Source: Stentor coeruleus (taxonomy: Eukaryota; Ciliophora; Heterotrichea; Heterotrichida; Stentoridae). From it: DNA of 31,542 nt. The DNA is taken from assembly GCA_001970955.1 (NCBI GenBank), contig MPUH01000858.1:1-31542 (forward strand), written 5' to 3'. Below are positions 9,750 through 18,881 of the stretch, one piece after another. The notes beneath the pieces were generated by a model that was not told the origin of the DNA, did no database searches, and saw only the letters and a list, made by a program, of their open reading frames with translations. The number at the start of each line of letters is the position of its first letter. The first letter of the stretch is position 1. Position numbers and translations under genes: made by a program.

Positions 9750-10850
9750 AAAGAAGAGATTTTATTTGTAAATTATGGGCATTTAATGAAAATTAAGCCT
9801 CAAAAAGAAAGAACACTTTTGTGCCGTTGCTAAAAAAACTATCGAAAAAATTGCTCTGCTTTCAGTGATATGATATTATAGTCTGCAGAATTGAGTTTTC
9901 ACAATATCTTTTGATAACCCACTTATGATTTTTCGAAGTTAAAGCAAGTAAAATTATAATTTTAGCAGGAAGCTGTAATGACAAGCTTATTCGATACACT
10001 CATTATGATTTTTCGAAGTTAAAGCAAGTAAAATTATAATTTTAACAGGAAGCTGTAATGACAAGCTTATTCGATACACTCATTATGCCAAGAAATTATT
10101 TACTCTGAGGAGTTGAAATAATAATCGAGGGATGTCTTTTACTGCTAAGAGATAATGAAAGAATGAGTGAAGCACTAACTCAAATTATTAGGATACATAA
10201 GAGACAAGATTTAGTTATAACTACTGACTGCTGGGGGAATTTGGAAGCATCTATAGTTAACCATTCTGTATAGTTTATAAATTAATAGCATCGAAAGCAC
10301 ATGAAACAGACAGAAAATTAATGTACCGACAAGAAAATTCACTAAAAATTACATAAAAGAGTCTCTAATAGAGTTTATATATAGGTGAAAAAATGAAGGA
10401 AAGCTTTGGTTAAGGTTTCTTAGGGTCATAAGAGAAGTACAGCTATAATTATGAAGGAGATTTTTAGTTAAATAGTTTTATCAATAAATATAAAGAAAAT
10501 ATAGTAATTTCGTATTTAGAAGGTCCTTATTAGTATCAAGATTTTGATTTTTAATCTATTCAATCTGTGATTTAATTACTTAATTCAATGAGTTATTATT
10601 TATTTTTTGATTTCCATAAAGTCATACAGCTAAATCCCGATTTTGTGAATCCTGAAATCTGGGAAATGCTCGTAAATCAAGGTTTTGCTATATCAATATA
10701 TTTATAGTTTTGCAAATTTAAATTTAATTTTCCGTTAAATAAATGATAGGACAGCCTGAAGAAAAGTGCATATTGCTAATCCTCGAGAATTATTAACTCC
10801 TGATTAAATCAGTCAATTTTCTATATTTTTTTTCAGCAGCAAGCACAATA
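9750..10850 (+). pseudogene. decayed coding-like region, partly WD40-like
   Basis: Several short open stretches in shifting frames look like former protein. At about 9745-9830 the sequence reads DITKEEILFVNYGHLMKIKP. At about 10038-10108 it reads IILTGSCNDKLIRYTHYAKK, which is WD40-like. At about 10109-10275 it reads GVEIIIEGCLLLLRDNE and then DLVITTDCWGNLEASI. From 10228 to 10743 another frame is closed only by TAA and TAG codons and contains no TGA; it includes PDFVNPEIWEMLVNQGF. Under the standard code none of this is translatable as one protein, so I treat it as relic DNA of unknown parent. Confidence 0.4.
9923..10087. repeat. 80-bp tandem duplication
   Basis: The block from 9923 (ttatgatttttcgaag...) recurs at 10003 with a period of 80 bp and one visible difference (ttttagcagg against ttttaacagg). 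It lies within the decayed coding-like region and duplicates a GSCNDKLIRYTHY-encoding segment. The period is not a multiple of three, so the duplication itself breaks any frame. Confidence 0.95.
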
Positions 10851-10970
10851 AAAATTGATTGAAAATGGGGGGGACAAAGAAAAAGTATTTTTTAGAAAAT
10901 GCTCTAAGAAACTTTATTTATACAGTTAAATAATTATAGTTATATCATAACTTCACCAAGATTTTTTTAC

Positions 10971-11072
10971 ATGTTTTATTATTATATATCTTCTTTATGA
11001 TTAAATTAACAGTATTTTTTGTCATGCTTTATTATTACATACATCTGCTTTATGATTAAATTAACAGTATTT
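10971..11072. repeat. imperfect tandem duplication, period about 53-55 bp
   Basis: Two copies share the order atg(t/c)tttattatta, a short variable part, ctttatgattaaattaacag and tattt. They differ by a few substitutions and a 2-bp indel, so this event is older than the 80- and 93-bp ones. The rest of 10850-11463 is AT-rich spacer in which I see no gene. Confidence 0.8.
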
Positions 11073-11463
11073 AATAAAATAAATTCATATATATAAAAAT
11101 TAAACAATATCCATTACCTTAAAAAAATCCCTAGAATATTATTAAACTTTACTATTTATAAACTTATTCATCATAAATCTCAAGATTTAAATACTATTTA
11201 CAAACTGCCAAATTTAAATATCATCTTTATCATTACCCATATATTTTACTTCATTCAATTTAATCCTATTTTTACTTAAAATAATCTTACACTTATGTAA
11301 ACTTTTTATATTTATCGATTATTAACCCATTCATTGCTTCTATTTTTTTCTATTGTTTAATCCTTTATTTCCTTTAAATATATTACTATCAAAAGTTTTG
11401 AATTTATATAAGTCAGTTATATCATCCATCAATCTAAATACTAGCTTATAATCCCATCACCTC

Positions 11464-11994
11464 ATGGAACCTCTTTGCCAAAGCCGACACATCAAGCTTC
11501 GAAGATACGAAGTTTCTTTACGTCGATCAATGGACTGCTTTAACAAAGTTCTTCAACAAAGCCCATTTAATATAATGCTACAGAACCCAATTTCATATCA
11601 ATTTCGTCATTGGCAACTCAAACAAAAAAACTCATTTGTCATTAGTTTAAGTAAACGGTCAAGCTTAAACTCCTTTCAAACAATCTCCCAATCAAGAAAA
11701 ATCTCACAGAAAACCCCACAGAATTTAGTAAAAGACCCTCAGAAAATCAGAGACAAAAAGTCTTTTAAAAGAGAAAACTCAGAAAAAAGCAGAGAAGGGA
11801 CATTTGCAAGTCCTTATATTTCACTTATTGTAAGATCTAAAGGCATAAACAAAGATCAAAGAGCTAGGACTGTGTCTCCTGGAAGAAAAGAACAGGAAAA
11901 TAAGAAGTTGGCTCAGAAAAAAACGTTTGGTGTTGCTCATAGACAGAATAAGAGCTTTGATAATGAGATTTGTCCTTGGGATATTGTGCAATAA
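11464..11994 (+). CDS. hypothetical basic, disordered protein, 176 aa
   Basis: The ATG at 11464 opens MEPLCQSRHIKLRRYEVSL, and the frame ends at TAA 11992. The protein is strongly basic and rich in Ser, Lys, Gln and Arg, with no membrane helix. An N-terminal third with hydrophobic spacing (SMDCFNKVLQQSPFN) is followed by a disordered K/S/Q-rich region from about residue 55. The C-terminus is FDNEICPWDIVQ. I recognise no domain. The base composition is visibly richer in C and G than the flanks, which supports real coding. It is probably a ciliate-specific structural or regulatory protein. Confidence 0.7.
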   Translation: MEPLCQSRHIKLRRYEVSLRRSMDCFNKVLQQSPFNIMLQNPISYQFRHWQLKQKNSFVISLSKRSSLNSFQTISQSRKISQKTPQNLVKDPQKIRDKKSFKRENSEKSREGTFASPYISLIVRSKGINKDQRARTVSPGRKEQENKKLAQKKTFGVAHRQNKSFDNEICPWDIVQ

Positions 11995-12134
11995 TTATAT
12001 ATATAATTAGAATATAAGATATGCTTAAGAATTAATATTTGAAATAGTAGATTGCCATATAGTTTACTTTTTGAAGTTGTAGTGATTATTTATAGATAGA
12101 TTCTATTGTTTTTATTATTAGGATTGTTATAATA

Positions 12135-12641
12135 ATGGCAAAGCCTAATCTTTCTTATAGATCCCTTGGGGAAAGTTATGCATCTTCGAGAAACCCAGTT
12201 AAAACAAGGAGTAAGATTTTTAAATATTCAGATAGAATAATAGAACTTTCACAGCCGAAATTACGTCATTCGATTGAAGAAGAAATTGTCGGACCTGGAA
12301 GTTATACCCCTAGTGATATGTTTTTATCTACAACAAGCAAATCTCCTGTTGCAACATTAGGGCGTTCGGAAAGGTTCATTAAATCCAAGATTCCTGCGAT
12401 CAAGTTTGCTATAAGGCATTTAGGCGATGAAAAAGATCTTAGTTGCATCAATTACAGTCTTTCAGATATAAAGTCTCCTCCAAAATTCAGCTTCAATAGA
12501 ACTGGACATAATCTAAATTTAGTTGAAAATCCTAGTGTCCCAGGTGTGGGTCGTTATTATCTAAATGCTGAAGCCTCTTTAAGAAGTTGTTCTTTTACTA
12601 AAGCTCGGAAAATTTTTGACTGGAAAAAAGGTAAGAAATAA
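12135..12641 (+). CDS. SHIPPO/ODF3-like (STPGR repeat) protein
   Basis: The 168-aa protein carries Pro-Gly motifs typical of sperm-tail PG-rich (SHIPPO) repeats. VGPGSYTPSDMF lies at about residues 52-63 and PGVGRYYLNAEASL at about 136-149, each followed by S/T and aromatic residues (CSFTKARKIF). Proteins of this family associate with microtubules, often inside ciliary doublets or in cortical arrays. Here the match is to the short repeat rather than a full-length orthologue. ATG 12135 gives MAKPNLSYRSLGESYASSR, and TAA ends it. The role in axonemal or cortical microtubules is inferred from the motif. Confidence 0.7.
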   Translation: MAKPNLSYRSLGESYASSRNPVKTRSKIFKYSDRIIELSQPKLRHSIEEEIVGPGSYTPSDMFLSTTSKSPVATLGRSERFIKSKIPAIKFAIRHLGDEKDLSCINYSLSDIKSPPKFSFNRTGHNLNLVENPSVPGVGRYYLNAEASLRSCSFTKARKIFDWKKGKK

Positions 12642-13291
12642 TTAGCGAGTCGTGGCTGGTTGCATTAATTTTGTCAGTATTTTAGAAATATCTTTATATT
12701 AAATATTAAAGTCTTAGAAAAGTGATAGAACCTTATATCAAAATATCTGTATGCAAAAAAAGTTTATGTGAAAAAGTTAGGTATTAAAAAGCAATTACTT
12801 TTTACATTATAAACGATTATCAAAAATAAAACCAATTCAAATATACAAAATAGCATATACAATGTATTTTTATTAAATAGAGTCATTACTCATGACGTTT
12901 TTTTTTCTATCAAATATGGGGTTAACTTTATTTAAAACTTGAAGTTTTTAATAGATAAATTAACTGCAGAAAAAATCATTGAAAGTAAAACAATTGCAAA
13001 CTTTGAAAGATTGAACTAAAAATCATATGTTTAATAATTTTATATAAAATAAGCGCTTATTGATGACAAGTTATTTCATAAAAAAAGTGAAAGCTCTGTT
13101 TGTTTAGTTCAAAAGTAAATATTTTTTGATTAAAAGAATATTAAAAGCCATAACCTACTATAGTTAACTAAAAATGCATATTTTATACTTGATTGCTGTG
13201 AACCAATATTTGTTATTGAATAATTTTTGTCTTTAAAAATCTTTGTGATTATCTAATCTCATTGATCTAAAATTAGAAAACCCTTTATTAT
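12642..13291. other. intergenic spacer between convergent genes
   Basis: About 650 bp between the 3' ends of two convergent genes. It is AT-rich and I find no convincing frame, repeat or RNA gene in it. Presumably it contains both 3' UTRs and termination signals, but no specific element can be named. Confidence 0.4.
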
Positions 13292-13981
13292 TCAACTAAC
13301 AATACATCCGCAAGACCCTCTATTTGATGGAGAAAGTGTCTTAAGTACTTCATTAGACCCAGGGTTATCACATTTCTTTATTGCATCTCTAATTTCTTTA
13401 TTATTCCAATTAGTCTTATTCAACAAAACCTTAATAACCTGCACATGATTCCATCTGCAAGCAACTTCAAGACACGACTCATGATCTTTATTATCCAAAT
13501 CACTAAGCAAATGTGGGTCAGCTCCATGATCCAAAAGTAACTGAACAGTATTAGCATACCCATTTTTACATGCTTCATACAAAGGTCGGATACCATTCAT
13601 ATTCTGTTTATTAACAAAAGAATCAGGATCATTTTTATTTCTTGTATATCGTCTTGGGTTATTTTCTATCATTTTATCGATTTCTAATAAGTCTTCTTGA
13701 GTTGATCTTTTTATATGGAAAAATAATTTTTCTGTTGCTCTATGATCGAAAATAACTTCACTTGTTATTGTAGCTCCTCGGGCTATATTAATTTTTGTTG
13801 GGCTCATTCGGATTTCCTCTAATAATTCGTCTATATCTGCTATAACATGTGCGTCTTGTGTTTTTAGAAGGAAAGATGCGGTTAATACGTTTTTTAGCTT
13901 TTTCCAAGCTTTTTTAGCTTCAAACTTTTCTTCAGGTATTTGGGAGACGTTTAGTAACATATCATCTTGTTGGTCTTCCAT
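13292..13981 (-). CDS. ankyrin-repeat protein with C-terminal CaaX box
   Basis: The 229-aa protein has a helical, unrecognised N-terminal part (residues 20-110) and two ankyrin repeats. The first, at about 127-158, contains GIRPLYEACKNGYANTVQLL and DHGADPHLL. The second, at about 167-190, contains CLEVACRWNHVQVIKVLLN. The C-terminus RGSCGCIVS ends in C-I-V-S, a good CaaX farnesylation motif, with another Cys two residues before it that could be acylated. It is therefore probably a membrane-tethered protein-interaction adaptor. The stop is TGA, the only one among the intact genes here. If TGA coded Trp, the CaaX box would be buried, so this supports the standard code. Confidence 0.8.
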   Translation of the reverse strand: MEDQQDDMLLNVSQIPEEKFEAKKAWKKLKNVLTASFLLKTQDAHVIADIDELLEEIRMSPTKINIARGATITSEVIFDHRATEKLFFHIKRSTQEDLLEIDKMIENNPRRYTRNKNDPDSFVNKQNMNGIRPLYEACKNGYANTVQLLLDHGADPHLLSDLDNKDHESCLEVACRWNHVQVIKVLLNKTNWNNKEIRDAIKKCDNPGSNEVLKTLSPSNRGSCGCIVS

Positions 13982-14256
13982 TAATAGAAATTACATGATT
14001 TGCCGATTATTTTTTTTTGGTTGATAGGGATTATTATTGTAGTTTTTATTAGAAGATTTATTGTATGAGAATGATTTTTAAGATTTTTGATAAAATTTTG
14101 TGATGTTTCAATGTTTTTAAGGAAGAAGATGTAAAAAATAGCTCAAAGTTACTTAAACATAACCTAAAAGTTATACATAAAAATCGGATGTTTTAAAAAG
14201 TATTAGATTAATATAAAACATCGTATTTTATTATGCTATTTATATTGTCAATATTG

Positions 14257-15486
14257 TTATTGAATAAATATTTCATCAAATTTATTTTTGTTTGGTTTTA
14301 TCGGTAGAAATGATGTCTGAGTAACTCGAAAAGCAATAATTTCTTCTTTATGGATCATTTTTCTCAACTGTAAGCACTCGTCGCTTTTAAGAAAATGCTT
14401 ATAATACTTTTCATTTAGAGTTTTAAGAACAACTAACTTGGATTTTTGCAAGTTTTCAAGTGTGGTATGCTCATCTATATTAACAAGTGTATTAAGCATA
14501 GAATAATTAGTCATTTCTACTTCTGTATAACTAAGATTAAGGTCATTTTGAGAGTGGATTCGGCATTCGATTTCTTTATAAAGACACAAAAGTGAATATC
14601 CTGAGTTTTTTCTATTCGCATCAGTCTGGTTTCTGAGGAATTTTTCAAAAAATTCCAGGGTTTTCTCATTTTCCAATATAATTTCTAAAGAATTCAACAT
14701 ATCTACGGTGAGAGATGCAGAAAAAGTTATAGGCCTAAATGAAAAAATCAATAGGATCAAGTAAGACCTAGCGAAAATCAGCAAGTTTCTTAATAAACAA
14801 GCAGAGTACCAAGCTTTTCTGTCAATATTAATAAATGTTGAGAAAATTGGGGAAATTGACCATATTGCACATATCCAAATCAGTTCATTTATCATATTAT
14901 ATTGATCTTCAATGTTTTTAAGGTAGTAAGTAAGGAAAATAAGAAGTAGTTGTTCGACAAAACAAATAAAAATATAAATCGCTGTTGCTAATTGCTCATC
15001 TAAACCACTCTTTGATCCAGTCAGAGGCATAAAATATCTTACAGGGTCGTAAACTAGAATAAATACGCATAACAGTAAAGGGATTATCATTATCATAACA
15101 AAAAGCTTGATTAACCATATCTGTCTTGTCCTGTGGATTTTACGTTCGAATATATCTCCGGATTTATTCCAGTCTTTTTCTAAGTTAAAAACAATAGAAA
15201 TCCGATAAGCTCTTAAGATATATGGTATGATAAAAGCACAATGACCTAAGATAACTCCACAATCTCTAAGTTTTGACCAGAAAATATTGACATCTGGTGT
15301 TTGAATAATAAAATCCACTAGAGAAGATATTGAAAGGACTTCAAGAAAGTTACCCCATAGCGATATGTGCAGCAGCCAAGGTGATCTACGAGTTATATGC
15401 AAGTTTTTTCTCTTTATGACTACTAAAATATCAACTATCAGGTAAATACTACCTATAATACTGACTAACACCCAGAAAAATTGCAT
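14257..15486 (-). CDS. seven-transmembrane protein with C-terminal RGS domain
   Basis: The 409-aa protein has seven hydrophobic segments at about residues 3-24, 40-60, 73-92, 123-146, 166-187, 202-220 and 229-250. A cytosolic RGS-like domain follows at about 263-378, with the family pattern SLEIILENEKTLEFFEKFL near its start and LKTLNEKYYKHFLKSDE at its end. This is the layout of plant AtRGS1-type and other protist 7TM-RGS receptors, in which the RGS part speeds GTP hydrolysis by a G-alpha protein. Asn at EKFLRNQ and the helical core are visible, but I cannot judge GAP activity. The start ATG is at 15486 and the stop is TAA. The gene diverges from the coiled-coil gene at 16654 over a 1.2-kb spacer. 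Confidence 0.8.
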   Translation of the reverse strand: MQFFWVLVSIIGSIYLIVDILVVIKRKNLHITRRSPWLLHISLWGNFLEVLSISSLVDFIIQTPDVNIFWSKLRDCGVILGHCAFIIPYILRAYRISIVFNLEKDWNKSGDIFERKIHRTRQIWLIKLFVMIMIIPLLLCVFILVYDPVRYFMPLTGSKSGLDEQLATAIYIFICFVEQLLLIFLTYYLKNIEDQYNMINELIWICAIWSISPIFSTFINIDRKAWYSACLLRNLLIFARSYLILLIFSFRPITFSASLTVDMLNSLEIILENEKTLEFFEKFLRNQTDANRKNSGYSLLCLYKEIECRIHSQNDLNLSYTEVEMTNYSMLNTLVNIDEHTTLENLQKSKLVVLKTLNEKYYKHFLKSDECLQLRKMIHKEEIIAFRVTQTSFLPIKPNKNKFDEIFIQ

Positions 15487-15701
15487 ATTATATAATTTAA
15501 TAAGTATTTTTAAATAAAACTTATGATTAAAATGTTTAGAAGTTGGAATATTGTGAGAGAAATAAGAAACTAATATAAAGAAATATAAGATTTAAGGAAA
15601 ATGTATGAATGATGTGTTAGTATTTTAGGATTATAGAAAAATAATGATTGTATTAAATATTTGTTATAAATCGTTAATTATTAACGTTTTTAATGATTTT
15701 T

Positions 15702-15754
15702 AGTAAGACTATATTGAAAATTTATATNAGTAAGACTATATTGAAAATTTATAT
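15702..15754. repeat. 26-bp direct duplication flanking an ambiguous base
   Basis: agtaagactatattgaaaat plus six more bases occurs at 15702-15727 and again at 15729-15754, separated by a single N at 15728. An N between two identical copies is typical of an assembly join or scaffolding artefact, so the duplication may not be real. Confidence 0.85.
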
Positions 15755-16236
15755 AAAGCTTATGCTATTTTTAAACAATTTAAAGGATTTACCTTTTAAA
15801 ACTTTATGATTTATTCTCAAGTATTAGGTTTTAGCTTCTTAAATATATTGAAAATTTAAATAAGCATTCTGTATTATATTTAAAATTAATTGAATTCATA
15901 CACTGAAAAAAAAAAGTATGTAATTATTATAAGAATGAATTTATATGCATTATAGTGGACTTCAGCAATCCTTTAAAAAAATTCAAGTGAAAATTCTTTC
16001 AATCGCAATATATGAACTTTTAAGCAACTTACAATTTATTCATTCATATATAAAGTTTTTTATCCATATAGAAATAATTCTATTACAAATTTTCTTAGAT
16101 TTTGTTTACAGAGCATTATTCAAAAACATAAATATTGGATTTCAAAAAATAAAACTTTAAATAAAATTATTGGCTAAAAGAATAGGTAGGATATCTAAAT
16201 TTGTAATAGCCTTATGTCTGGATAAAATTCATATAC

Positions 16237-16356
16237 ATGAGATACTTTGATTATATTTTAGGTATGCTTCTTATATCTTGGGTAACTTTTGATCCTTGTA
16301 AAATTGAAGAAGATGCTCAGAAATTAAGAGTAAGGCTGAAAAAATATTTTTTCTAA
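16237..16356 (+). CDS. possible 39-aa small ORF or coding relic
   Basis: A short frame opens at ATG 16237 (MRYFDYILG), continues LISWVTFDPCKIEEDAQKLR and ends at TAA. It is too short to be in usual gene lists, but its composition (Asp, Glu, Arg, Lys, Trp, Cys) differs from translated AT-rich noise. It lies in the 1.17-kb spacer 15487-16653 between divergent genes. A second coding-like scrap (YCPVIKGFGGLLKKFF) follows at about 16396-16443 in another frame, so both may be remnants of one dead gene. I see nothing else in the spacer; a 71-codon frame at 15945 looks like noise. Confidence 0.25.
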   Translation: MRYFDYILGMLLISWVTFDPCKIEEDAQKLRVRLKKYFF

Positions 16357-16653
16357 GCTTTGAAAGTTTTTATTTTATATTGGATTTATTCTATGTACTG
16401 CCCTGTAATTAAAGGATTTGGAGGTTTGTTGAAAAAATTCTTTAAATCATTATATATAATATAAAATCCTTAGACAAAGTTCATATAAAACACAATTTCG
16501 CTCTTCAAAAAACTTAGTATCATTTTATAAATAAATAGTTAAAAATCTAAATTCAACTCCTTCTATACTTTTAATTTACACAGTAAACATTTTGAAATTA
16601 TTTTAGCATACACTCAAACCATTATTTTTTTTTGTCTAGCTTCATATTAGAAA

Positions 16654-17122
16654 ATGAAAAATTTAAGTGATTTCCAAAGGCCTGCATCAACTTTTGAAGA
16701 CCCTGCTGGGCCTAAAACTCAGTTCATGAATTCAACTACAGGTTTGAATGCTACAGGTTCAGCTTCTCTTAAAGGTAAGCTTTTAGCCTTAGAGGAGCTT
16801 GTCAGGTCTATAACTGAAGAAATGAATTATCACAAAAAGGAAGTTCAAATACTTCGCTCAGAAAAAATAAACAGAAAAAGATACCCTTGAGAATGTTTTG
16901 AATATGAAAATTTCTGATGTTAGGAAGAGCTTAATGAATGAAATCGCTAGAGTTGAGGACGAAATGAAAAGACACTTCGCCCATCAAAAAGCTGAAAACT
17001 CACGTCTCCAGCAGCAGATAACTCAGCTTAAAGGTGAAAAAACATCTTTACAGCAGCAATTGCTTGGACTTCAAAGAAGAATTGCTGAACTAGAGAACCA
17101 AATCGGTAATGAGGATGCTTAA
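16654..17122 (+). CDS. conserved coiled-coil protein with an apparent frameshift
   Basis: Two consecutive frames form one protein. The first (16654-16893) reads GKLLALEELVRSITEEMNY and KKEVQILRSEK, then runs into INRKRYP and TGA. The second, open before its ATG at 16898, reads DTLENVLNMKISDVRK, EEMKRHF-like EDEMKRHFAHQKAENSRLQ, QITQLKGEKTSLQQQLLGLQ and RRIAELENQIGNEDA. Removing 13 nt (16867-16879) joins SEK directly to DTLENVL. A 13-bp-period repeat of cagaaaaa lies exactly there. The joined product, about 151 aa, is a continuous coiled coil that resembles a family I recall as conserved in ciliates, with unknown function. No GT-AG intron of 15-16 nt fits. An insertion, an assembly error or a +1 shift are the options. 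Confidence 0.75.
16859..16879 (+). repeat. 13-bp-period micro-duplication at the frameshift
   Basis: cagaaaaa occurs at 16859-16866 and again at 16872-16879, separated by ataaa. The extra 13 nt shift the reading frame by one base and place TGA 16891 in frame. This is the likely cause of the break in the coiled-coil gene. Confidence 0.7.
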
Positions 17123-17181
17123 ATTAGTTATAGAAGCAATAAAGATTAAATAATAATAATCTCTATATTTTAATATATAAT

Positions 17182-18060
17182 ATGGGAGATCAGAGTTTAC
17201 CAAAACCACTTTCTATCTTTAAAATACTATTTTCAAATGAATTCCATTTAGACCTTTTAAAAAATGTAAAACAACTTGGGCTTCATTTTTTTGATTCATG
17301 CTATGTGGCAAGATTTTCTAGCATTTCAAGTATCCTTCCTCTAATTATAGAAAATAAAAAAAATAGTTCTAATGAGATAAGAGAGTGGTGTGACAAAAAA
17401 ACTAAACACGATAATAGAAATAAAAGCAAGGATGGCACTATTATAAAATCACCTGCAAAAAATTTTGCTGATTTTCATAAAGTTGCTAAACAATTCCAAG
17501 TTAGAATTATTTTAAAAAATATGGGTAGATCAGTAAAGCAGTATGAAATTGTAGGATGTCCTATCACAATTTACATTTTAGAAATCAATTCAACATATTT
17601 GATATTAAATCCTATTCACGAAAAGTTTGACTGGCTTAAAAACACTTTTCATTATGGCTCGAATGGATTTTGTTCTTTTTTTGCGCAAAAAATTCATAAT
17701 TTTATACTTAATCAGAAAAATAAACGCTGTTATGAAAAAGGTTGCACACAAAAAGTTAAATATATATGCGCCAAATTCGACTTTATGTGTGAAATCCATA
17801 GAAAAAATTCTTTAAAATGCCCAGAATGCAAATGCGATACTCCAGACATGTATATAGCATATGAAAAACATTACGCAAATCAGTCTATTGAAGTAAGTCA
17901 ACTTATTGAAGAAAATAAAGATGACAGTTCCAAATGCAAAAGATGCGAAACTCACGATATATCTGCATATTTACTATGCAGATATTGCATTAAAGCTATA
18001 GAAATCTACTTAGGCCTTGATGGGCTTTATGATCAAGAAATACTTAAATCATATTATTAG
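17182..18060 (+). CDS. hypothetical Cys-rich protein, possible zinc-binding C-terminus
   Basis: I do not recognise this 292-aa protein with certainty. It has an N-terminal hydrophobic/aromatic region (ILFSNEFHLDLLKNVKQLGL), a middle part with VGCPITIYILEINSTYLILN (about residues 123-143), and a C-terminal half full of paired cysteines: YEKGCTQKVKYICAKFDFMC, KCPECKCDTP, KCKRCETHD and LLCRYCIKA. The CxxC pairs suggest several small zinc-binding knuckles. The middle segment loosely recalls the end of an OTU-type protease fold, but no catalytic Cys/His set can be assigned. The start is ATG 17182, only 59 bp after the preceding gene. It ends at TAG and is followed, 5 bp on, by the convergent Rrp5-like gene. 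Confidence 0.75.
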   Translation: MGDQSLPKPLSIFKILFSNEFHLDLLKNVKQLGLHFFDSCYVARFSSISSILPLIIENKKNSSNEIREWCDKKTKHDNRNKSKDGTIIKSPAKNFADFHKVAKQFQVRIILKNMGRSVKQYEIVGCPITIYILEINSTYLILNPIHEKFDWLKNTFHYGSNGFCSFFAQKIHNFILNQKNKRCYEKGCTQKVKYICAKFDFMCEIHRKNSLKCPECKCDTPDMYIAYEKHYANQSIEVSQLIEENKDDSSKCKRCETHDISAYLLCRYCIKAIEIYLGLDGLYDQEILKSYY

Positions 18061-18065
18061 TTATT

Positions 18066-18881
18066 TTAAGTACATCTATCTTTATGTTTTCTTCCATGCT
18101 CATAAAGTTCTTTCTTATTCTCAAACATTCTTCTAACTTTCATACTGAATTTCACAGCCAAAACCCTTTCATATAAATCCCTAACTTGCTCAACTCCACT
18201 ATTTTTCTCTTCAAAGTTCAAATAAACGAGCCAAATATCAGACCTTTTAGGTTTTTCGCTGAGCAAATTCTCGAATATCGTCCTAGCTTTTTCACTTGAT
18301 CCATGTTGATATTCAAGCACTCCAATACGTTTTCGTATTTCAACTGAGTCTTTTAAAGCTTGTTCAGCTCGTCTTGAGATCTCATCAAATTTATCATTAT
18401 CAACTAGATCTTTCATATAAAATCTTAAAATACTTTCCCAGTTTTCAATGTTTTTTGAATATTTTTTGCATACATATCGTAAAGTGTTTTCGCAATCTTC
18501 AATTTTCCCTTTTTTTAACAGCTTTAAGGCTTTGTGTTTAAGAATTTTCTCGTGGTCATTTACTGATAAAGCCCATTTGATAGTTTTTTCAAAACTTTCT
18601 TCGCTTCCACGAGATGATTCTAGATTCATCAGGGCTAAGTAAATATTAAGCTTTTCTCTTTCTTCAGTTTGGACTATTGTGTTTAAAGCTTTTATAAGAA
18701 TTTCTTTAGATTTTTCATAGCCAGAATTGTCTAAAGAAAAAGCTGCATATTTTATCCATAGGAAAGAAGAGTTTGGAGATGAGAGAAGGGCTTTCTCAAA
18801 GGTTTTATAAGAATTTGGAGATAATGACTGAGAGAGTTCTTTTTTCCTAATCCTTTTTTCAGCTTTGAGAAGCTTAATCAT
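18066..18881 (-). CDS. Rrp5/PDCD11-like C-terminal HAT-repeat protein
   Basis: The 271-aa protein consists of HAT/TPR-type helical repeats. The motif SPNSSFLWIKYAAFSLD (about residues 35-51) and segments such as LNIYLALMNLESSRGSEES, ARTIFENLLSEKPKRSDIW and QVRDLYERVLAVKFSMKVRR are hallmarks of the C-terminal region of Rrp5 (PDCD11). In other eukaryotes that region follows a dozen S1 RNA-binding domains in a protein of about 1700 aa. Rrp5 acts in nucleolar pre-rRNA cleavage and small-subunit processome assembly. Here the frame begins at Met 18881, and no S1-encoding frame is seen upstream to 19499, so this is a stand-alone HAT half. The S1 half is presumably encoded elsewhere. Confidence 0.85.
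   Translation of the reverse strand: MIKLLKAEKRIRKKELSQSLSPNSYKTFEKALLSSPNSSFLWIKYAAFSLDNSGYEKSKEILIKALNTIVQTEEREKLNIYLALMNLESSRGSEESFEKTIKWALSVNDHEKILKHKALKLLKKGKIEDCENTLRYVCKKYSKNIENWESILRFYMKDLVDNDKFDEISRRAEQALKDSVEIRKRIGVLEYQHGSSEKARTIFENLLSEKPKRSDIWLVYLNFEEKNSGVEQVRDLYERVLAVKFSMKVRRMFENKKELYEHGRKHKDRCT

Noticed and set aside
13292..13294. TGA read as Trp (Blepharisma-type code)
   Set aside because: All Trp codons I checked in the long genes are TGG, I saw no in-frame TGA in conserved positions, and this TGA follows a CaaX box.
15945..16160. 71-codon frame on the plus strand
   Set aside because: Rich in Ile, Phe, Leu and Lys as expected for translated AT-rich spacer, with no motif or neighbour support.
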